Shown here piece after piece: positions 8,789-17,643 of a DNA stretch of 39,879 bases. This stretch comes from Chlamydiia bacterium (GTDB lineage Bacteria > Chlamydiota > Chlamydiia > Chlamydiales > GCA-2402025): contig JAJACS010000015.1 of assembly GCA_022601395.1 (NCBI GenBank), positions 1-39,879 on the forward strand. The letters run 5' to 3'. The notes under the pieces are model-generated. The model saw only the letters and a list, made by a program, of their open reading frames with translations. It was not told the origin of the DNA and did no database searches. Each line of letters starts with the position of its first letter. Position 1 is the stretch's first letter. Made by a program: the position numbers and the translations under genes.

Positions 8789-10141
8789 ATGGAAAACCAA
8801 AAGACTTCAGAACAAACTTTAAAAAACGAAATGATCGAATTACAAGTAGAGCGTAAGCCCAACTGCCTTGTTGAATTTGCTGTAAAGGCTACCCCTTCTC
8901 TAGTGAAGAGCTCTCAGAAGGAAGCGATCAAATCTGTTGCAAAAGAAACGACGGTTCCAGGATTTAGAAAGGGAAAAGCACCTGACAATCTTATCCTAAA
9001 GAATTTCGCAAAAGCTGTAGATGAAAGATGGCAGAAAGCTATCGCAGAGCTTGCCTTTAAAGAATGCGAAAAGCTTGCGAAAATCCCCCTCCTTAATAAT
9101 GAAGCTCGTATTTCCTTTGATATGAAATCTTTTGATCTTGAAACTGGCGCTGAATTAACTTTTAATTTTGAAGCTGAGCCTGACGTACCGAAAGTAAACC
9201 TTTCTGACTTCAAAATCGATAAGATCAAAGACGAAGGCGTTACTCAAGAAAAGATCGAAGAAACTATAAAAAGAATTAGACTTTTCTTTTCTACTTGGAA
9301 GCAAGTTAGCGACCGTCCCGTCCAAGAATCTGATTTTATTATTGTAGACATTGATGTTGTAGACGAAGAGAATCCTCAAAAGGCCTTCTCTAACACCCGC
9401 TTAGAAGTTAACGAGGGTGGAATGGCACAATGGATGTACAAGATTGTACTTGGTATGAAGACTGGAGAAGAGAAAGAAGGAATCAGCGAGCCTGATAATG
9501 ATGCTTCTGAAGAAGACAAGAAGCTATTCAAGCCGAAAAAAGTAAAAGTTACACTAAAGACTATCGAAGAACCTGTACTTCCTGCTGTTGATGACGAGCT
9601 AGCGAAAAAAGTTGGTGTCGAAAACGCTGAAGAGATGAAGACAAGACTTAAATCTCTTTTAAAGAAGCAGTCAGAAGAAGCTACGCAGAAAGAATACCGC
9701 GAGCAAATCAGCAAGCAATTCTTAGAGAAGCTTACATTCGATCTTCCAGAAAGTCTAATGCAAAGAGAAGTACAATTTAGAACTTCACAGAACATGGCTG
9801 ATGCTTCTTATAAGAAACATCACGACAGCCTCTCTGCTGAGGAAAAGAAAGAAGAAGCTGAAAAGCTGAAAACTCAGGCTGCTGAAGCTCTTCGTCTTTT
9901 TTACATCTGCAAACAGATTTCACAGGACTTCAAGATCGATATCTCTGCTAATGATCTCGATCAAAACGTTACAACAACGCTTGATGCGATGTTTGCTGAC
10001 AGAGACCTGCTAAATCCAAATAAGACAGACCAGCAAAAAGCTCTTCTAATGTCAAGAATGCTCCTTTCAAAATCACAAGATTTTATTATCGGAAAGCTTC
10101 TTGAAGAAAAAAAGACTCCCAAGAAAGAAGCAGATAGCTAA
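8789..10141 (+). CDS. tig: Trigger factor, ribosome-associated chaperone
   Basis: A 450-residue trigger factor, close to the chlamydial length of about 440. The ribosome-docking signature VPGFRKGKAP is at residues 56-65; it contacts ribosomal protein L23 at the tunnel exit. A central PPIase-like domain and a charged helical C-terminal chaperone domain follow. I chose ATG 8789 rather than the open frame that extends to 8567, because that extension runs through the tRNA gene and the family N-terminus begins here. The ribosome binding site is weak (AAGGG, 5 nt away). It is followed by clpP and clpX, an arrangement shared with many bacteria and with chlamydiae. Confidence 0.95.
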   Translation: MENQKTSEQTLKNEMIELQVERKPNCLVEFAVKATPSLVKSSQKEAIKSVAKETTVPGFRKGKAPDNLILKNFAKAVDERWQKAIAELAFKECEKLAKIPLLNNEARISFDMKSFDLETGAELTFNFEAEPDVPKVNLSDFKIDKIKDEGVTQEKIEETIKRIRLFFSTWKQVSDRPVQESDFIIVDIDVVDEENPQKAFSNTRLEVNEGGMAQWMYKIVLGMKTGEEKEGISEPDNDASEEDKKLFKPKKVKVTLKTIEEPVLPAVDDELAKKVGVENAEEMKTRLKSLLKKQSEEATQKEYREQISKQFLEKLTFDLPESLMQREVQFRTSQNMADASYKKHHDSLSAEEKKEEAEKLKTQAAEALRLFYICKQISQDFKIDISANDLDQNVTTTLDAMFADRDLLNPNKTDQQKALLMSRMLLSKSQDFIIGKLLEEKKTPKKEADS

Positions 10142-10147
10142 TTTTTC

Positions 10148-10177
10148 TTGACCCCTCAAAGCTTTAAATAATATAAA
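10148..10177 (+). promoter_or_regulatory. Possible promoter upstream of clpP
   Basis: TTGACC (10148-10153) and TATAAA (10172-10177) are spaced 18 bp apart, in the short gap between the tig stop and the clpP start. They could let clpP be expressed independently of tig. Only sequence similarity to the sigma-70-type consensus supports this. Confidence 0.5.
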
Positions 10178-10216
10178 GCAGAGCTTGAAGAGTTATTGTA
10201 AAAAAGGAAATACCCG

Positions 10217-10873
10217 ATGCAACATAAACATGATGAATTAGTCCCTAGAGGAAGCTACCTAACACCTTACGTTGTCGAAGACACTGGTCGAGGCGAACGT
10301 TCCATGGACATTTATTCTAGGCTTCTAAAAGACCGTATCGTCTTTATTGGCTCTGAAATCAACGATCAGGTTGCAAATGCGATCATTGCTCAGCTTATTT
10401 TCTTAAGAGCTGAAGATCCTAAGAAGGAAGTGAATATTTACCTTCACTCTCCTGGTGGAATTATTTCTTCAGGTCTCGCTATCTACGACACCATGCAATA
10501 CCTTGGCTGTGAAATAAACACTTACTGCATTGGCCTTTGCGCTTCAATGGCGGCACTGCTGCTATCTGCAGGTACTAAAGGTAAGCGTTTTGCTCTTCCT
10601 CATAGCAGAATCATGATCCACCAGCCAAGTGCTGGAGTTACAGGAACTTCTGCAGACATCAACCTGCAGGCAAAGGAAATCCTAAAGCAGAAAAGAATGT
10701 GTGCACAAATTCTTGCAAATCATACAGATCAACCTCTTGAAAAAATCATGCAAGACTCTGAAAGAGACTTCTATATGTCTCCTGACGAAGCTAAAGATTA
10801 TGGACTAATTGATAGAGTGCTTGAATCTGCTGCTGCTGAAAAATTAGAAAAAGAGCATGCAGCTCTTTCCTAA
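10217..10873 (+). CDS. clpP: ATP-dependent Clp protease proteolytic subunit
   Basis: A 218-residue ClpP serine peptidase, which forms barrel-shaped tetradecamers that degrade proteins unfolded by ClpX or ClpC. The catalytic triad is visible as Ser110 (in CASMAALLL), His135 (in MIHQPS) and Asp184. The N-terminal region carries the usual [11 protein letters not shown] strand. Chlamydiae encode two ClpP paralogues; the copy next to tig and clpX is normally called ClpP2, and position supports that here. A clear ribosome binding site (AAAAAGGAAA) precedes ATG 10217. The gene is 57 bp upstream of clpX, its likely partner. Confidence 0.96.
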   Translation: MQHKHDELVPRGSYLTPYVVEDTGRGERSMDIYSRLLKDRIVFIGSEINDQVANAIIAQLIFLRAEDPKKEVNIYLHSPGGIISSGLAIYDTMQYLGCEINTYCIGLCASMAALLLSAGTKGKRFALPHSRIMIHQPSAGVTGTSADINLQAKEILKQKRMCAQILANHTDQPLEKIMQDSERDFYMSPDEAKDYGLIDRVLESAAAEKLEKEHAALS

Positions 10874-10930
10874 AAAAGACTTTTAGGACACAATAGACTT
10901 ATAGATTGATCTAAACAAGGCCGAGACCTA

Positions 10931-12157
10931 ATGGCAAAAGAACTTGCTAGTTGCTCTTTCTGTGGAAGAGAAGAAGAAGCTGTAGAAAAACTCGTATCGG
11001 GACCAGGTGCTTTTATCTGCGATAAGTGCATAAGATTATGCATGGATATCATCCAGAAAAAGCCTACTTCCCATGACATCAAGCTTTTAAAACCTAAAGA
11101 AATCAATGATCGTCTTGATGAGTATATCATTGGACAAAGTCTTGCAAAGAAAGCCATCTCTGTCGCTGTTTATAATCACTATAAGCGTATACGTTCCCTT
11201 CATCGCGATAAGAAGAGCGATGTGGAATATATTAAGTCTAACGTGCTTCTTCTTGGTCCTACTGGCTCTGGGAAAACACTCATTGCAAGAACACTTGCAC
11301 ATATCTTAGATGTTCCATTTGCCATAGCAGATGCCACTACCCTTACGGAAGCTGGTTATGTTGGTGAAGATGTAGAGAACATTATCCTAAGACTTGTGCA
11401 AAATGCTGAGTATGATATCGCAAGAGCTGAGCAAGGCATCATATACATCGATGAAATCGATAAGTTAAGAAAGACATCAAGTAACGTTTCTATAACAAGA
11501 GATGTTTCTGGCGAAGGTGTGCAACAGGCTCTTCTTAAAATCGTTGAAGGAACCATTGCAAACGTACCCCCGAAAGGTGGACGAAAGCACCCGAATCAAG
11601 AATACATCAAGGTAAACACAGAAAATATCCTCTTCATTGCTGGAGGAGCTTTTGTGCACCTTGATAAGATCATTTCAAAACGTCTTGGAAAAGGTGTTAT
11701 TGGTTTTGACGAAACAAATCGCCATGTAGATCCTACTGAGATCAGTTATCTTCTTTCTAAAGTAGAGATCGAAGATCTTGTAGAATTCGGTATTATTCCT
11801 GAATTTATTGGCCGTTTTAATAGTATTGCAAACTTCAATGAGCTTGAACTTGACGATCTTATAGAGATCCTAATGAAGCCCAAGAATGCGATCATTAAGC
11901 AATACCAAATGCTTTTTGAAGAAGATGGCGTACAGCTTTCCTTTACAGAAGATGCCTTAAGAGCTGTTGCTCAAAAGGCAAAAGAAGCAGGTACTGGAGC
12001 TCGTGCTCTTCGCATGATCGTAGAAACTCTACTTCTTGATCTTATGTACAGCGTGCCATCAGACCCTACAGTTTCTGAAGTGATTATTGAAGAAGGCTGC
12101 ATCACAAATAAAGATGAGCCTACAATCAAACGCAGCAGTGAGAAGACTGGCTCATAA
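10931..12157 (+). CDS. clpX: ATP-dependent protease ATPase subunit ClpX
   Basis: A 408-residue AAA+ unfoldase that recognises substrates and threads them into ClpP. It has the N-terminal C4 zinc-binding domain (Cys8, Cys11, Cys30, Cys33), Walker A GPTGSGKT (109-116), pore loop GYVG (142-145), Walker B IYIDEID (171-177), the ClpP-docking IGF loop (257-259) and a GARALR sensor-2 motif. All functional elements are intact. The last 6 bp overlap the end of a convergent gene on the other strand, which marks the edge of the conserved block. Confidence 0.97.
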   Translation: MAKELASCSFCGREEEAVEKLVSGPGAFICDKCIRLCMDIIQKKPTSHDIKLLKPKEINDRLDEYIIGQSLAKKAISVAVYNHYKRIRSLHRDKKSDVEYIKSNVLLLGPTGSGKTLIARTLAHILDVPFAIADATTLTEAGYVGEDVENIILRLVQNAEYDIARAEQGIIYIDEIDKLRKTSSNVSITRDVSGEGVQQALLKIVEGTIANVPPKGGRKHPNQEYIKVNTENILFIAGGAFVHLDKIISKRLGKGVIGFDETNRHVDPTEISYLLSKVEIEDLVEFGIIPEFIGRFNSIANFNELELDDLIEILMKPKNAIIKQYQMLFEEDGVQLSFTEDALRAVAQKAKEAGTGARALRMIVETLLLDLMYSVPSDPTVSEVIIEEGCITNKDEPTIKRSSEKTGS

Positions 12158-12835
12158 GAGAGAGTTATCACTCCTCTTTATAAGGCGAAAAAAGTCTTTA
12201 ACACTTTCTGATGTATTTGAGTCTGTTTTATCTGAATCTTCTTCTTTTTTAACAACTCGCACTCTGCATCCTGTGCCATCTACTGCCCGTACAGCTTCAA
12301 TTGAAGGATTAATAGTCTCAGACACTTCAGATAAATCTACAGCTGAGTATTTATCATTATAAACGCTAGCAAGCATCTTTAGCTCATCATCCTCTTCTGG
12401 AGTAATGCTAACTACTGCATAAGGTTTTTCTTCATAACCTGTATTGGATCGATTAGGCTGATAAAACGTTACAGTATAAGCTCCGCCTTTCTCTGGAGTT
12501 GAAAAATCCGCCTTTAAATAGGGTAGATTTTTCACAATTTGATCAGCAACACTGCATGATTTGCTTCTAAGTTCTTTTCCAAGCGCATGTGCCATACAAA
12601 GAGCTGATTTGATGTTTGAGCTTTGAAGCGGCAGCTCCTGTATAATTCTTTGAGCCATTGGAAGTGACGTATTTGGAACAAGCTCCGCTTTGAGCTCGTA
12701 AAGATTAACCCCCCGATTTTCATCAAAAACGGATTCGTTAATGGATTCTTTTAACCCTTTCTCTGGAGCCATTTGGAGAGTTCTTCTTGTGAACTCTCCA
12801 CTATACCCATCTGCATTTACCAAAGTCTCTACCAT
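12152..12835 (-). CDS. Unrecognised protein ending small-gene operon A
   Basis: I do not recognise this 227-residue protein. It lacks a signal peptide and membrane segments, has a mixed mildly acidic sequence, and includes [14 protein letters not shown] and [11 protein letters not shown] followed by a Ser/Asp-rich tail. It starts 3 bp after the stop of the 169-aa gene, with GAGGG as ribosome binding site inside that gene, so it is translationally coupled to operon A (423-179-238-169-227 aa). Its TGA lies inside the end of clpX on the opposite strand. The companion operon B has no counterpart at this place; it has the NADAR protein instead. A secreted substrate or operon-specific chaperone is possible but unsupported by any motif. 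Confidence 0.75.
   Translation of the reverse strand: MVETLVNADGYSGEFTRRTLQMAPEKGLKESINESVFDENRGVNLYELKAELVPNTSLPMAQRIIQELPLQSSNIKSALCMAHALGKELRSKSCSVADQIVKNLPYLKADFSTPEKGGAYTVTFYQPNRSNTGYEEKPYAVVSITPEEDDELKMLASVYNDKYSAVDLSEVSETINPSIEAVRAVDGTGCRVRVVKKEEDSDKTDSNTSESVKDFFRLIKRSDNSLL
12156..12178 (+). terminator. Weak hairpin at the clpX stop
   Basis: AAGAG-(A)-GAGT pairs with ACTCCTCTT around a TATC loop with one bulged A, then a short T run. It begins in the clpX stop codon and lies inside the convergent 227-aa gene. The stem and T-tract are modest. Confidence 0.3.
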
Positions 12836-12838
12836 ACT

Positions 12839-13348
12839 CTACCCTCTGCTTGGAGCCCATGTTTTCTCTTGCTGGATGATGTTACTTATAACTGACTGGC
12901 CCATACCAGCTGTCACGTTATTTGCCTGAGTAAAGCTTTGTATATCAGCAAGTGTACTGTTGTTGTTTACACCAAGCTGCTGCTCTTGTATGCCAAGCGA
13001 CATCATGTCTGATTTGACAGAGATCATATCCATCATCCCAGCTTCTGTTGTGACATTGTGTATCCCTTCTTCTTTCTTCTCGATCTGCTTCATAAGCTTT
13101 TCTTTATCCTTTGCAAGCTTATCCTGAACAGAAAGATGATCGGACAAACCCTGCATAGCATTTATGTTCGTACTCATCGTATCTGCATAAGCAACGAGCA
13201 TCTTATATTCCGCACTCGGCATCTTCATCTTCTCAGCAGCCTTTTTCAAAAGCTTCTCGTACTTAGCTTTCTGCTTTTCAGCTTTATCCTCTGCTTTGAT
13301 GCTCTTAAGAACATGCTCGTGCTTCATCTTAATCATCGTGATATTCAT
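12839..13348 (-). CDS. Coiled-coil protein, paralogue of the 191-aa operon B protein
   Basis: A 169-residue protein with a lysine- and glutamate-rich helical first half (EDKAEKQKAKYEKLLKKAAE) and an Asn/Ser/Met-rich second half with SLGIQEQQLGVNNNSTL. It corresponds in operon position and general design to the 191-aa protein at 17679-18254: a charged coiled-coil start, a MxxxMDxIxxK middle and a Gln/Asn-rich tail near a phrase like QSVISNIIQQ. Ribosome binding site TAGGAG precedes ATG 13348; Met6 or Met8 are alternative starts. No enzyme motif is seen. By context it may be a secreted component or cochaperone of the neighbouring translocator-like proteins; that is inference. Confidence 0.75.
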   Translation of the reverse strand: MNITMIKMKHEHVLKSIKAEDKAEKQKAKYEKLLKKAAEKMKMPSAEYKMLVAYADTMSTNINAMQGLSDHLSVQDKLAKDKEKLMKQIEKKEEGIHNVTTEAGMMDMISVKSDMMSLGIQEQQLGVNNNSTLADIQSFTQANNVTAGMGQSVISNIIQQEKTWAPSRG

Positions 13349-13371
13349 AAAAAATCTCCTACCTTTCCTTG

Positions 13372-14088
13372 TTACCCTCTAGCTCCAGCAAGAGCTACTG
13401 CTCCTGGGTTTTCATTCGCAAATGTTCTTGCAAGCTCAACCGCGGATTGCGCGTTTTGATCAAAGTTTTTCTCCATCTGAGACTCGATTTGCTGCTGCGA
13501 TGCAAACATCGTATCAGAAGCTCTTTCCGACCCTTCTCCAAAAGATGACGCGCCCTTTGAAACAGCAGTTATGGCAGGAGAAAGAATGTTTTGTACTCTG
13601 CTTAATTCATGATCATGAGTAGAAAGTTCATGATCTCTCCTTCTCTCAAGTTCAGATCTTTGTTTTTTCATTGCATCAGTATTTATTTTAGGACCCTTTT
13701 TTCCAATCGCATCATCTTTCTCATGAATATTTACTTGGCTATCAAGTTCTGCGATTTTTTTTGTATGTGTTTTAAAGCTGCTTTCCTTATCCGCAACTTT
13801 TTTCATGCCATAGCCAGTGGTCCCAAAGTTCACCATTCCTGAGAATACGTTATCAAATCCACTTGCAACAGCAGCTCCTTTTTGTGCAGAAGCCTGCTCA
13901 GTTGCTGAATTAGATTGCATCGTTAACATCTCAGACTGCACTTTTTTAAGAGCACCTGATAACTTGCTTTGATAGGCCTGCAGTTTTGCAAGAACAAGAT
14001 AGGCAAGGCCTCCTGCAGCGTCTGGATCACCCATAGGAACGTTAAAACTTCCTGATCCTTTATTTCCTGTCGATTTTAGATTTACCAT
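13372..14088 (-). CDS. Ala/Ser-rich helical protein, paralogue of the 277-aa operon B protein
   Basis: A 238-residue protein predicted mostly helical. It has a conserved block AYLVLAKLQAYQSKLSGALK followed by an Ala/Gln/Ser-rich stretch (SATEQASAQKGAAVASG) and a Gly-rich patch, and ends in GAVALAGARG. The operon B protein at 18279-19112 has the same order of elements (helix with LLMQEFAKVAQIENKLNKEL, the same QASA.. stretch, and terminal AVAAVRG). Ribosome binding site GGGGGAG precedes ATG 14088; the gap to the 179-aa gene is 17 bp. No signal peptide or membrane helix is seen. Function unknown; a T3SS substrate is plausible from composition and context. Confidence 0.75.
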   Translation of the reverse strand: MVNLKSTGNKGSGSFNVPMGDPDAAGGLAYLVLAKLQAYQSKLSGALKKVQSEMLTMQSNSATEQASAQKGAAVASGFDNVFSGMVNFGTTGYGMKKVADKESSFKTHTKKIAELDSQVNIHEKDDAIGKKGPKINTDAMKKQRSELERRRDHELSTHDHELSRVQNILSPAITAVSKGASSFGEGSERASDTMFASQQQIESQMEKNFDQNAQSAVELARTFANENPGAVALAGARG

Positions 14089-14105
14089 TTTATCTCCCCC
14101 TAAGT

Positions 14106-14645
14106 TTAACCCTGATACTTTGAAGCTTTGTATGTGTCTTGCAGCGCTTTTCTCTCTTTAGATTTAGAAGCTGCTACACTTGTTAAAAGTGACTTCATTG
14201 CAGAAGCTCCATCTTTCGTACTCTTATTGAATAGATCAAGTGCCCCTGAAGAAAGCGTAACTTCCTTCTGCGACTCCCCTTTCTCTACCGTAACTGCACC
14301 TTGCGCTGTTTGTGCTACAGCTTGCGCCCCTGGCACAACGATGTGAAGCATCGTATCTTTTATAGGACTTCTTGTGCCCATACCAACACCACTTCTACAC
14401 ATCAGAAACGATGTTGTTGCAGATGTAATTGCTCCTACAGCCCCTACAACAGCCATACAGATCCCAAGCGTCTTTGTTTGCTTAACAAGCTTCTCTGTGC
14501 TGCTTTTTGCAAACTGCTGCTGCTTACTCTGTACATCCATTAACTCTTGCGTAAGCGTACCCTGCTTTACACTTAGCATCGTAAGTGCTTCTCCTGATTT
14601 ATTTATCTGGTCAATCACTTGACCCATTGATCCTGAATGAATCAT
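14106..14645 (-). CDS. Small hydrophobic secreted-type protein, paralogue of the 196-aa operon B protein
   Basis: A 179-residue protein with an N-terminal helical region (residues 5-55), a hydrophobic segment at about 60-83 (GICMAVVGAVGAITSATTSF) and a C-terminal helix ending KASKYQG. The operon B protein at 19142-19732 shares this plan and ends STYQG. I placed the start at ATG 14645 and not at the longer frame (to 14768), because a textbook AAGGAGG lies 5 nt upstream and the longer start would run deep into the preceding gene. It begins 10 bp after the 423-aa gene. One hydrophobic segment beside a larger two-patch protein recalls the YopD/YopB translocator pair, but I see no decisive motif. 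Confidence 0.75.
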   Translation of the reverse strand: MIHSGSMGQVIDQINKSGEALTMLSVKQGTLTQELMDVQSKQQQFAKSSTEKLVKQTKTLGICMAVVGAVGAITSATTSFLMCRSGVGMGTRSPIKDTMLHIVVPGAQAVAQTAQGAVTVEKGESQKEVTLSSGALDLFNKSTKDGASAMKSLLTSVAASKSKERKALQDTYKASKYQG

Positions 14646-14655
14646 GCAAGCCTCC

Positions 14656-15927
14656 TTATATCGACCCAAGTTTGTACATGTTTGCCATAATCCCTGAGAA
14701 TTGATTCGCAAGGGACGCGTCACTCTCAGACGCCTGCTTTGTTGCAGTAACACCTGTCTGATTATCACGCTGGATATCGATGTTGATCTGATCTGTGATA
14801 TTAGACTCTTCTGTCATCACCATTTGCTCATTCTGCGACAGTTCTTGTGCTGTCGTTGCAAAATCTTGATTTACCCCATTTATCGCGCCCGGAATCGCGG
14901 TTGCAGCCGTAACAGCAATTGTTGTCACCCCTGGAACTACGTATTTCGCATTCTTAGCAAGTCTTGATAAACTTGGTTTATTCCACTGTATTGATCCTTT
15001 TTCAGCAGTCTTTTCTACAGCGTTTTCGACTGTTTCTTCTGCATTGGTTGTAGCAGTATCTGCAGAACTTGCAGCTTCAGCTTCTGAAGCTCCATCTTCC
15101 AACATTGAGGTTCTAGAATTAAATAAGGCCGGCTCTTCTCCCTCAAGTGAACTTGAGACAGACTCTCCCATTTCTTGCATGGGGATCTCTTCAAAAGCAT
15201 CACCTGCCGCTTGCTCAGTCGTTGAGCTTAATGCACCCGCTGCCGTTTCAGCTGTTGCTTCTCCTGCTGCGCCCTCTACTGCTGACTCTCCTACTAAGCT
15301 TGCTACTCCAAGAGATGATCCCACCCCAAGTGTTGCTACAGCTAGAATCACCGCAATTATCGGACCAAGGATCTTCCCAAGTAGACCTAACTTTTTCTTT
15401 TTTTTCTCAGCCGCATCAAATTTAGCTCTTGTGACTTTCTGAGTCTGCTGCAAAGTGACTACAGTGTTTTGTTGGTTCTTCTCTTCTGTGTTCATGTGGT
15501 TTAATGCACCAAGCGTTTGCTCACCATTTGCCTGCATGTCGTTTCTTAAAAACTGAAAAAGAACTAAAAAGAAATTATAGCTGTGTTTACCCGCTTGCTG
15601 CACTGGATCTCCCTCTAGAGCTCCGTTCATTTCAAGACCCGTCTTATCATTCACATACTTGCTAAGCTTTGCTGTAAACTGCGATAAAGACGAAGCAAGG
15701 TTCTCTGCAAGCTTCTCCTTCATTTTTTCATAATCGCCGATAGCGTCATGTAATACTTTAATATTTTTGCTGTAATCAATAAGGTGAGCTTCTTTATTGA
15801 TATTCACTTTTTTTGTGGAACTCTGAAGACTTACTTCAGCCTTTTGATCTTCTTTGGATTGCTTCTTTTCATGATCTGGATCATGATTCTCGAAATGAGA
15901 TTTTGTGTGCCCAACTGTTGCTACCAT
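14656..15927 (-). CDS. CopB/YopB-like putative T3SS translocator, family 1 (423 aa)
   Basis: First gene of operon A. The N-terminal third is helical and contains the family-1 phrase YNFFLVLFQFLRND (residues 117-130). A lysine run (175-179) precedes a hydrophobic segment at about 181-213. An Ala/Glu/Thr-rich linker (215-315) leads to a second hydrophobic patch (329-349, TTIAVTAATAIPGAI) and a Gln/Ser-rich helical tail. This layout matches the hydrophobic translocators of type III secretion (CopB in Chlamydia, YopB, IpaB), which insert pores in host membranes; residue-level homology is not evident by eye. Four relatives lie at 20130-26150. An extended -10 promoter lies 76 bp upstream. Confidence 0.75.
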   Translation of the reverse strand: MVATVGHTKSHFENHDPDHEKKQSKEDQKAEVSLQSSTKKVNINKEAHLIDYSKNIKVLHDAIGDYEKMKEKLAENLASSLSQFTAKLSKYVNDKTGLEMNGALEGDPVQQAGKHSYNFFLVLFQFLRNDMQANGEQTLGALNHMNTEEKNQQNTVVTLQQTQKVTRAKFDAAEKKKKKLGLLGKILGPIIAVILAVATLGVGSSLGVASLVGESAVEGAAGEATAETAAGALSSTTEQAAGDAFEEIPMQEMGESVSSSLEGEEPALFNSRTSMLEDGASEAEAASSADTATTNAEETVENAVEKTAEKGSIQWNKPSLSRLAKNAKYVVPGVTTIAVTAATAIPGAINGVNQDFATTAQELSQNEQMVMTEESNITDQINIDIQRDNQTGVTATKQASESDASLANQFSGIMANMYKLGSI

Positions 15928-16002
15928 ACCCTATACCTATGTTCTATTACTTTTTAGGAAATATACCCCTCACAGCTATGTGTGGAGGGATCCTCACCCT
16001 TC

Positions 16003-16031
16003 TTTATATCAAAACGAGGTATATAATTAAA
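16003..16031 (-). promoter_or_regulatory. Shared-type promoter, operon A
   Basis: On the minus strand: TTTAAT (16026-16031), 17-bp spacer, TATAAA (16003-16008) preceded by TG one base away (extended -10). It lies 76 bp upstream of ATG 15927, within a 314-bp gene-free gap (15928-16241) that otherwise holds only the terminator of the NADAR gene. Confidence 0.6.
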
Positions 16032-16152
16032 GTAATTTATATATAGATACGTTGTAAGACACTCATTATAAGCGTTATACAGTGAACTATATTTATTTTA
16101 ACCTGACAAACAATTAATGAAATCTTAATATTTTGAGATCTTATCCAGGCAC

Positions 16153-16178
16153 AAAAAAAAGGGAGAATTTCTTCTCCC
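16153..16178 (-). terminator. Terminator of the NADAR gene
   Basis: A 7-bp stem (GGGAGAA 16161-16167 with TTCTCCC 16172-16178, loop TTTC) is followed on the minus strand by eight U. It lies 64 bp past the stop of the 455-aa NADAR gene. Confidence 0.75.
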
Positions 16179-16241
16179 CCAGCAAAACCCAATGAAGCTG
16201 TAAATCTTGTCTAAGAACAAGGACTTAGTTTGAATTCTTTA

Positions 16242-17609
16242 TTACTTAGGATTATACCTCGTAACTTTAAATTGATCTGGTAAAACACCATACTCAGTGT
16301 GATCAGCGACTGCTTTGTCTGCTTTCAGATGTGTTCTTCTTATCTCCAGGAAGAGCCCAAGGAAATTTTTTCCATCTTGATCAGAACCGCCATCAGACCA
16401 CAACTTATCTCTCGATGAACTACAGTTATGCTCAACAAGTCTTGCATCTCCCGTTGCTAAAAGAGCCTTTGCCTCTTCTGTACCCTTTGCAAATTTTGCT
16501 TCTAAAGCTCTTTTCATAACGCATGAGTTTCTGTTTTCCATATGCTTCCCTGAAGCTCTTTGCGATGACCAGTCACCAAACTGCTCAGCTTTTGAACCAT
16601 CTTTCAGTGTTACATCTCCACTTTGCAGATCCTTACTTAGTTCTATCGCCTTTTGTCCTGTTAAACCGACAAACATTTCCTGCGCTTCTAGTGACTTAAA
16701 TCTTTGCGACTGAAAGTAGGCTTCTGTATTTGTAAACGCTCGTTTTGTTTTAACTTCCAAACCTTGAATTGGATCATAATAGCTGCATTCTACTTCAAAT
16801 GCTACAGCGGTTTCGTAGAAGTTACCAAACACATCTGTTCTTGGATCATTTCCTGTTGATGCATCAAACTTCTTACCTAAATCACCTCTATAGAAAGCAA
16901 TATACTTATCATCTTTAGCCATTCGAGCTATTCTTGTTATGTGAGTGGCTGAGCCCTTCTTATGCCTTGCTCTTGGGTTGGGAGCTCCTGCTACGATCGG
17001 CACTTTTTTCGATGCTTCTGTGCCACCTCGTGACGTATGTACCCTAACTCCTGTACCAACTTGTGCATGAGACCTTGTCATATCAATATGCGCATGAGGA
17101 TCCATAGACACATCTAAACCGTCTGCGGGTGTCGCATCTCCACCGTTCATATCGACAAGCATGTCGATCTCTCGCATCTGCTGCTGCGTGAATGTAATCG
17201 ATGAGCGTGATTCCATATCAAAGCTACTTTTATGAGCGTTCCAGTCATGACAATGCGCTTCTGTACCTTTTTTCCCTTCTTGAAAGTCGAATTTCGTACA
17301 TCCTGCTTTTAACTTTGTAATCATCTGATGGTATTTTGTGTCATCAAGAGCTGCTGCATGCTTACCTACTGTATGTAGTGCTTTTAATGCATTGTGCATT
17401 GAGTCTGATTCTACTTCGATCTGCTCAACACGCCCTTTCAGCCCTGGCGCTTTTCCACCACGATTGAACTCAACATCAAATACATACTTCTTTACGGTAC
17501 CATCAACCTTTGTGATAGGCCCCGCGAGTTTAGCACTTGTAATGCTTAAACTCCTTGGCTGCAATTGTGCTTGAACCTGAGAAGCTGGTCTTGTTCCTAC
17601 TGCTGACAT
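16242..17609 (-). CDS. NADAR (YbiA-like) domain protein, candidate secreted effector
   Basis: A 455-residue protein. Residues about 237-425 form a NADAR domain and align with E. coli YbiA: AFYRG, VFGNF, NTEAYFQSQRF (295-304, with Glu296), VMKRALEAKF (364-373), ALLATGDARLVEH (382-394), DKLWSDGG (401-408) and NFLGLFLEIRR (415-425). NADAR proteins cleave ribosylated riboflavin intermediates (YbiA) or remove ADP-ribose from guanine. Two canonical positions differ: the His after the Glu is Ala297, and WG is W404-S405. Residues 1-235 are unrecognised. A Ser/Thr/Gln-rich, non-hydrophobic start fits a T3SS signal. Ribosome binding site AAGGA precedes ATG 17609. It is the last gene of operon B and has its own terminator. 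Domain assignment is strong; secretion is inference. Confidence 0.85.
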   Translation of the reverse strand: MSAVGTRPASQVQAQLQPRSLSITSAKLAGPITKVDGTVKKYVFDVEFNRGGKAPGLKGRVEQIEVESDSMHNALKALHTVGKHAAALDDTKYHQMITKLKAGCTKFDFQEGKKGTEAHCHDWNAHKSSFDMESRSSITFTQQQMREIDMLVDMNGGDATPADGLDVSMDPHAHIDMTRSHAQVGTGVRVHTSRGGTEASKKVPIVAGAPNPRARHKKGSATHITRIARMAKDDKYIAFYRGDLGKKFDASTGNDPRTDVFGNFYETAVAFEVECSYYDPIQGLEVKTKRAFTNTEAYFQSQRFKSLEAQEMFVGLTGQKAIELSKDLQSGDVTLKDGSKAEQFGDWSSQRASGKHMENRNSCVMKRALEAKFAKGTEEAKALLATGDARLVEHNCSSSRDKLWSDGGSDQDGKNFLGLFLEIRRTHLKADKAVADHTEYGVLPDQFKVTRYNPK

Positions 17610-17643
17610 TATTTATTTCCTTCAATTGGGTTTAAAGGTGAGC

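Noticed and set aside
14646..14768. 41-codon N-terminal extension of the 179-aa protein
   Set aside because: It overlaps the preceding gene deeply, has no ribosome binding site and is not helical like its relative; AAGGAGG supports ATG 14645.
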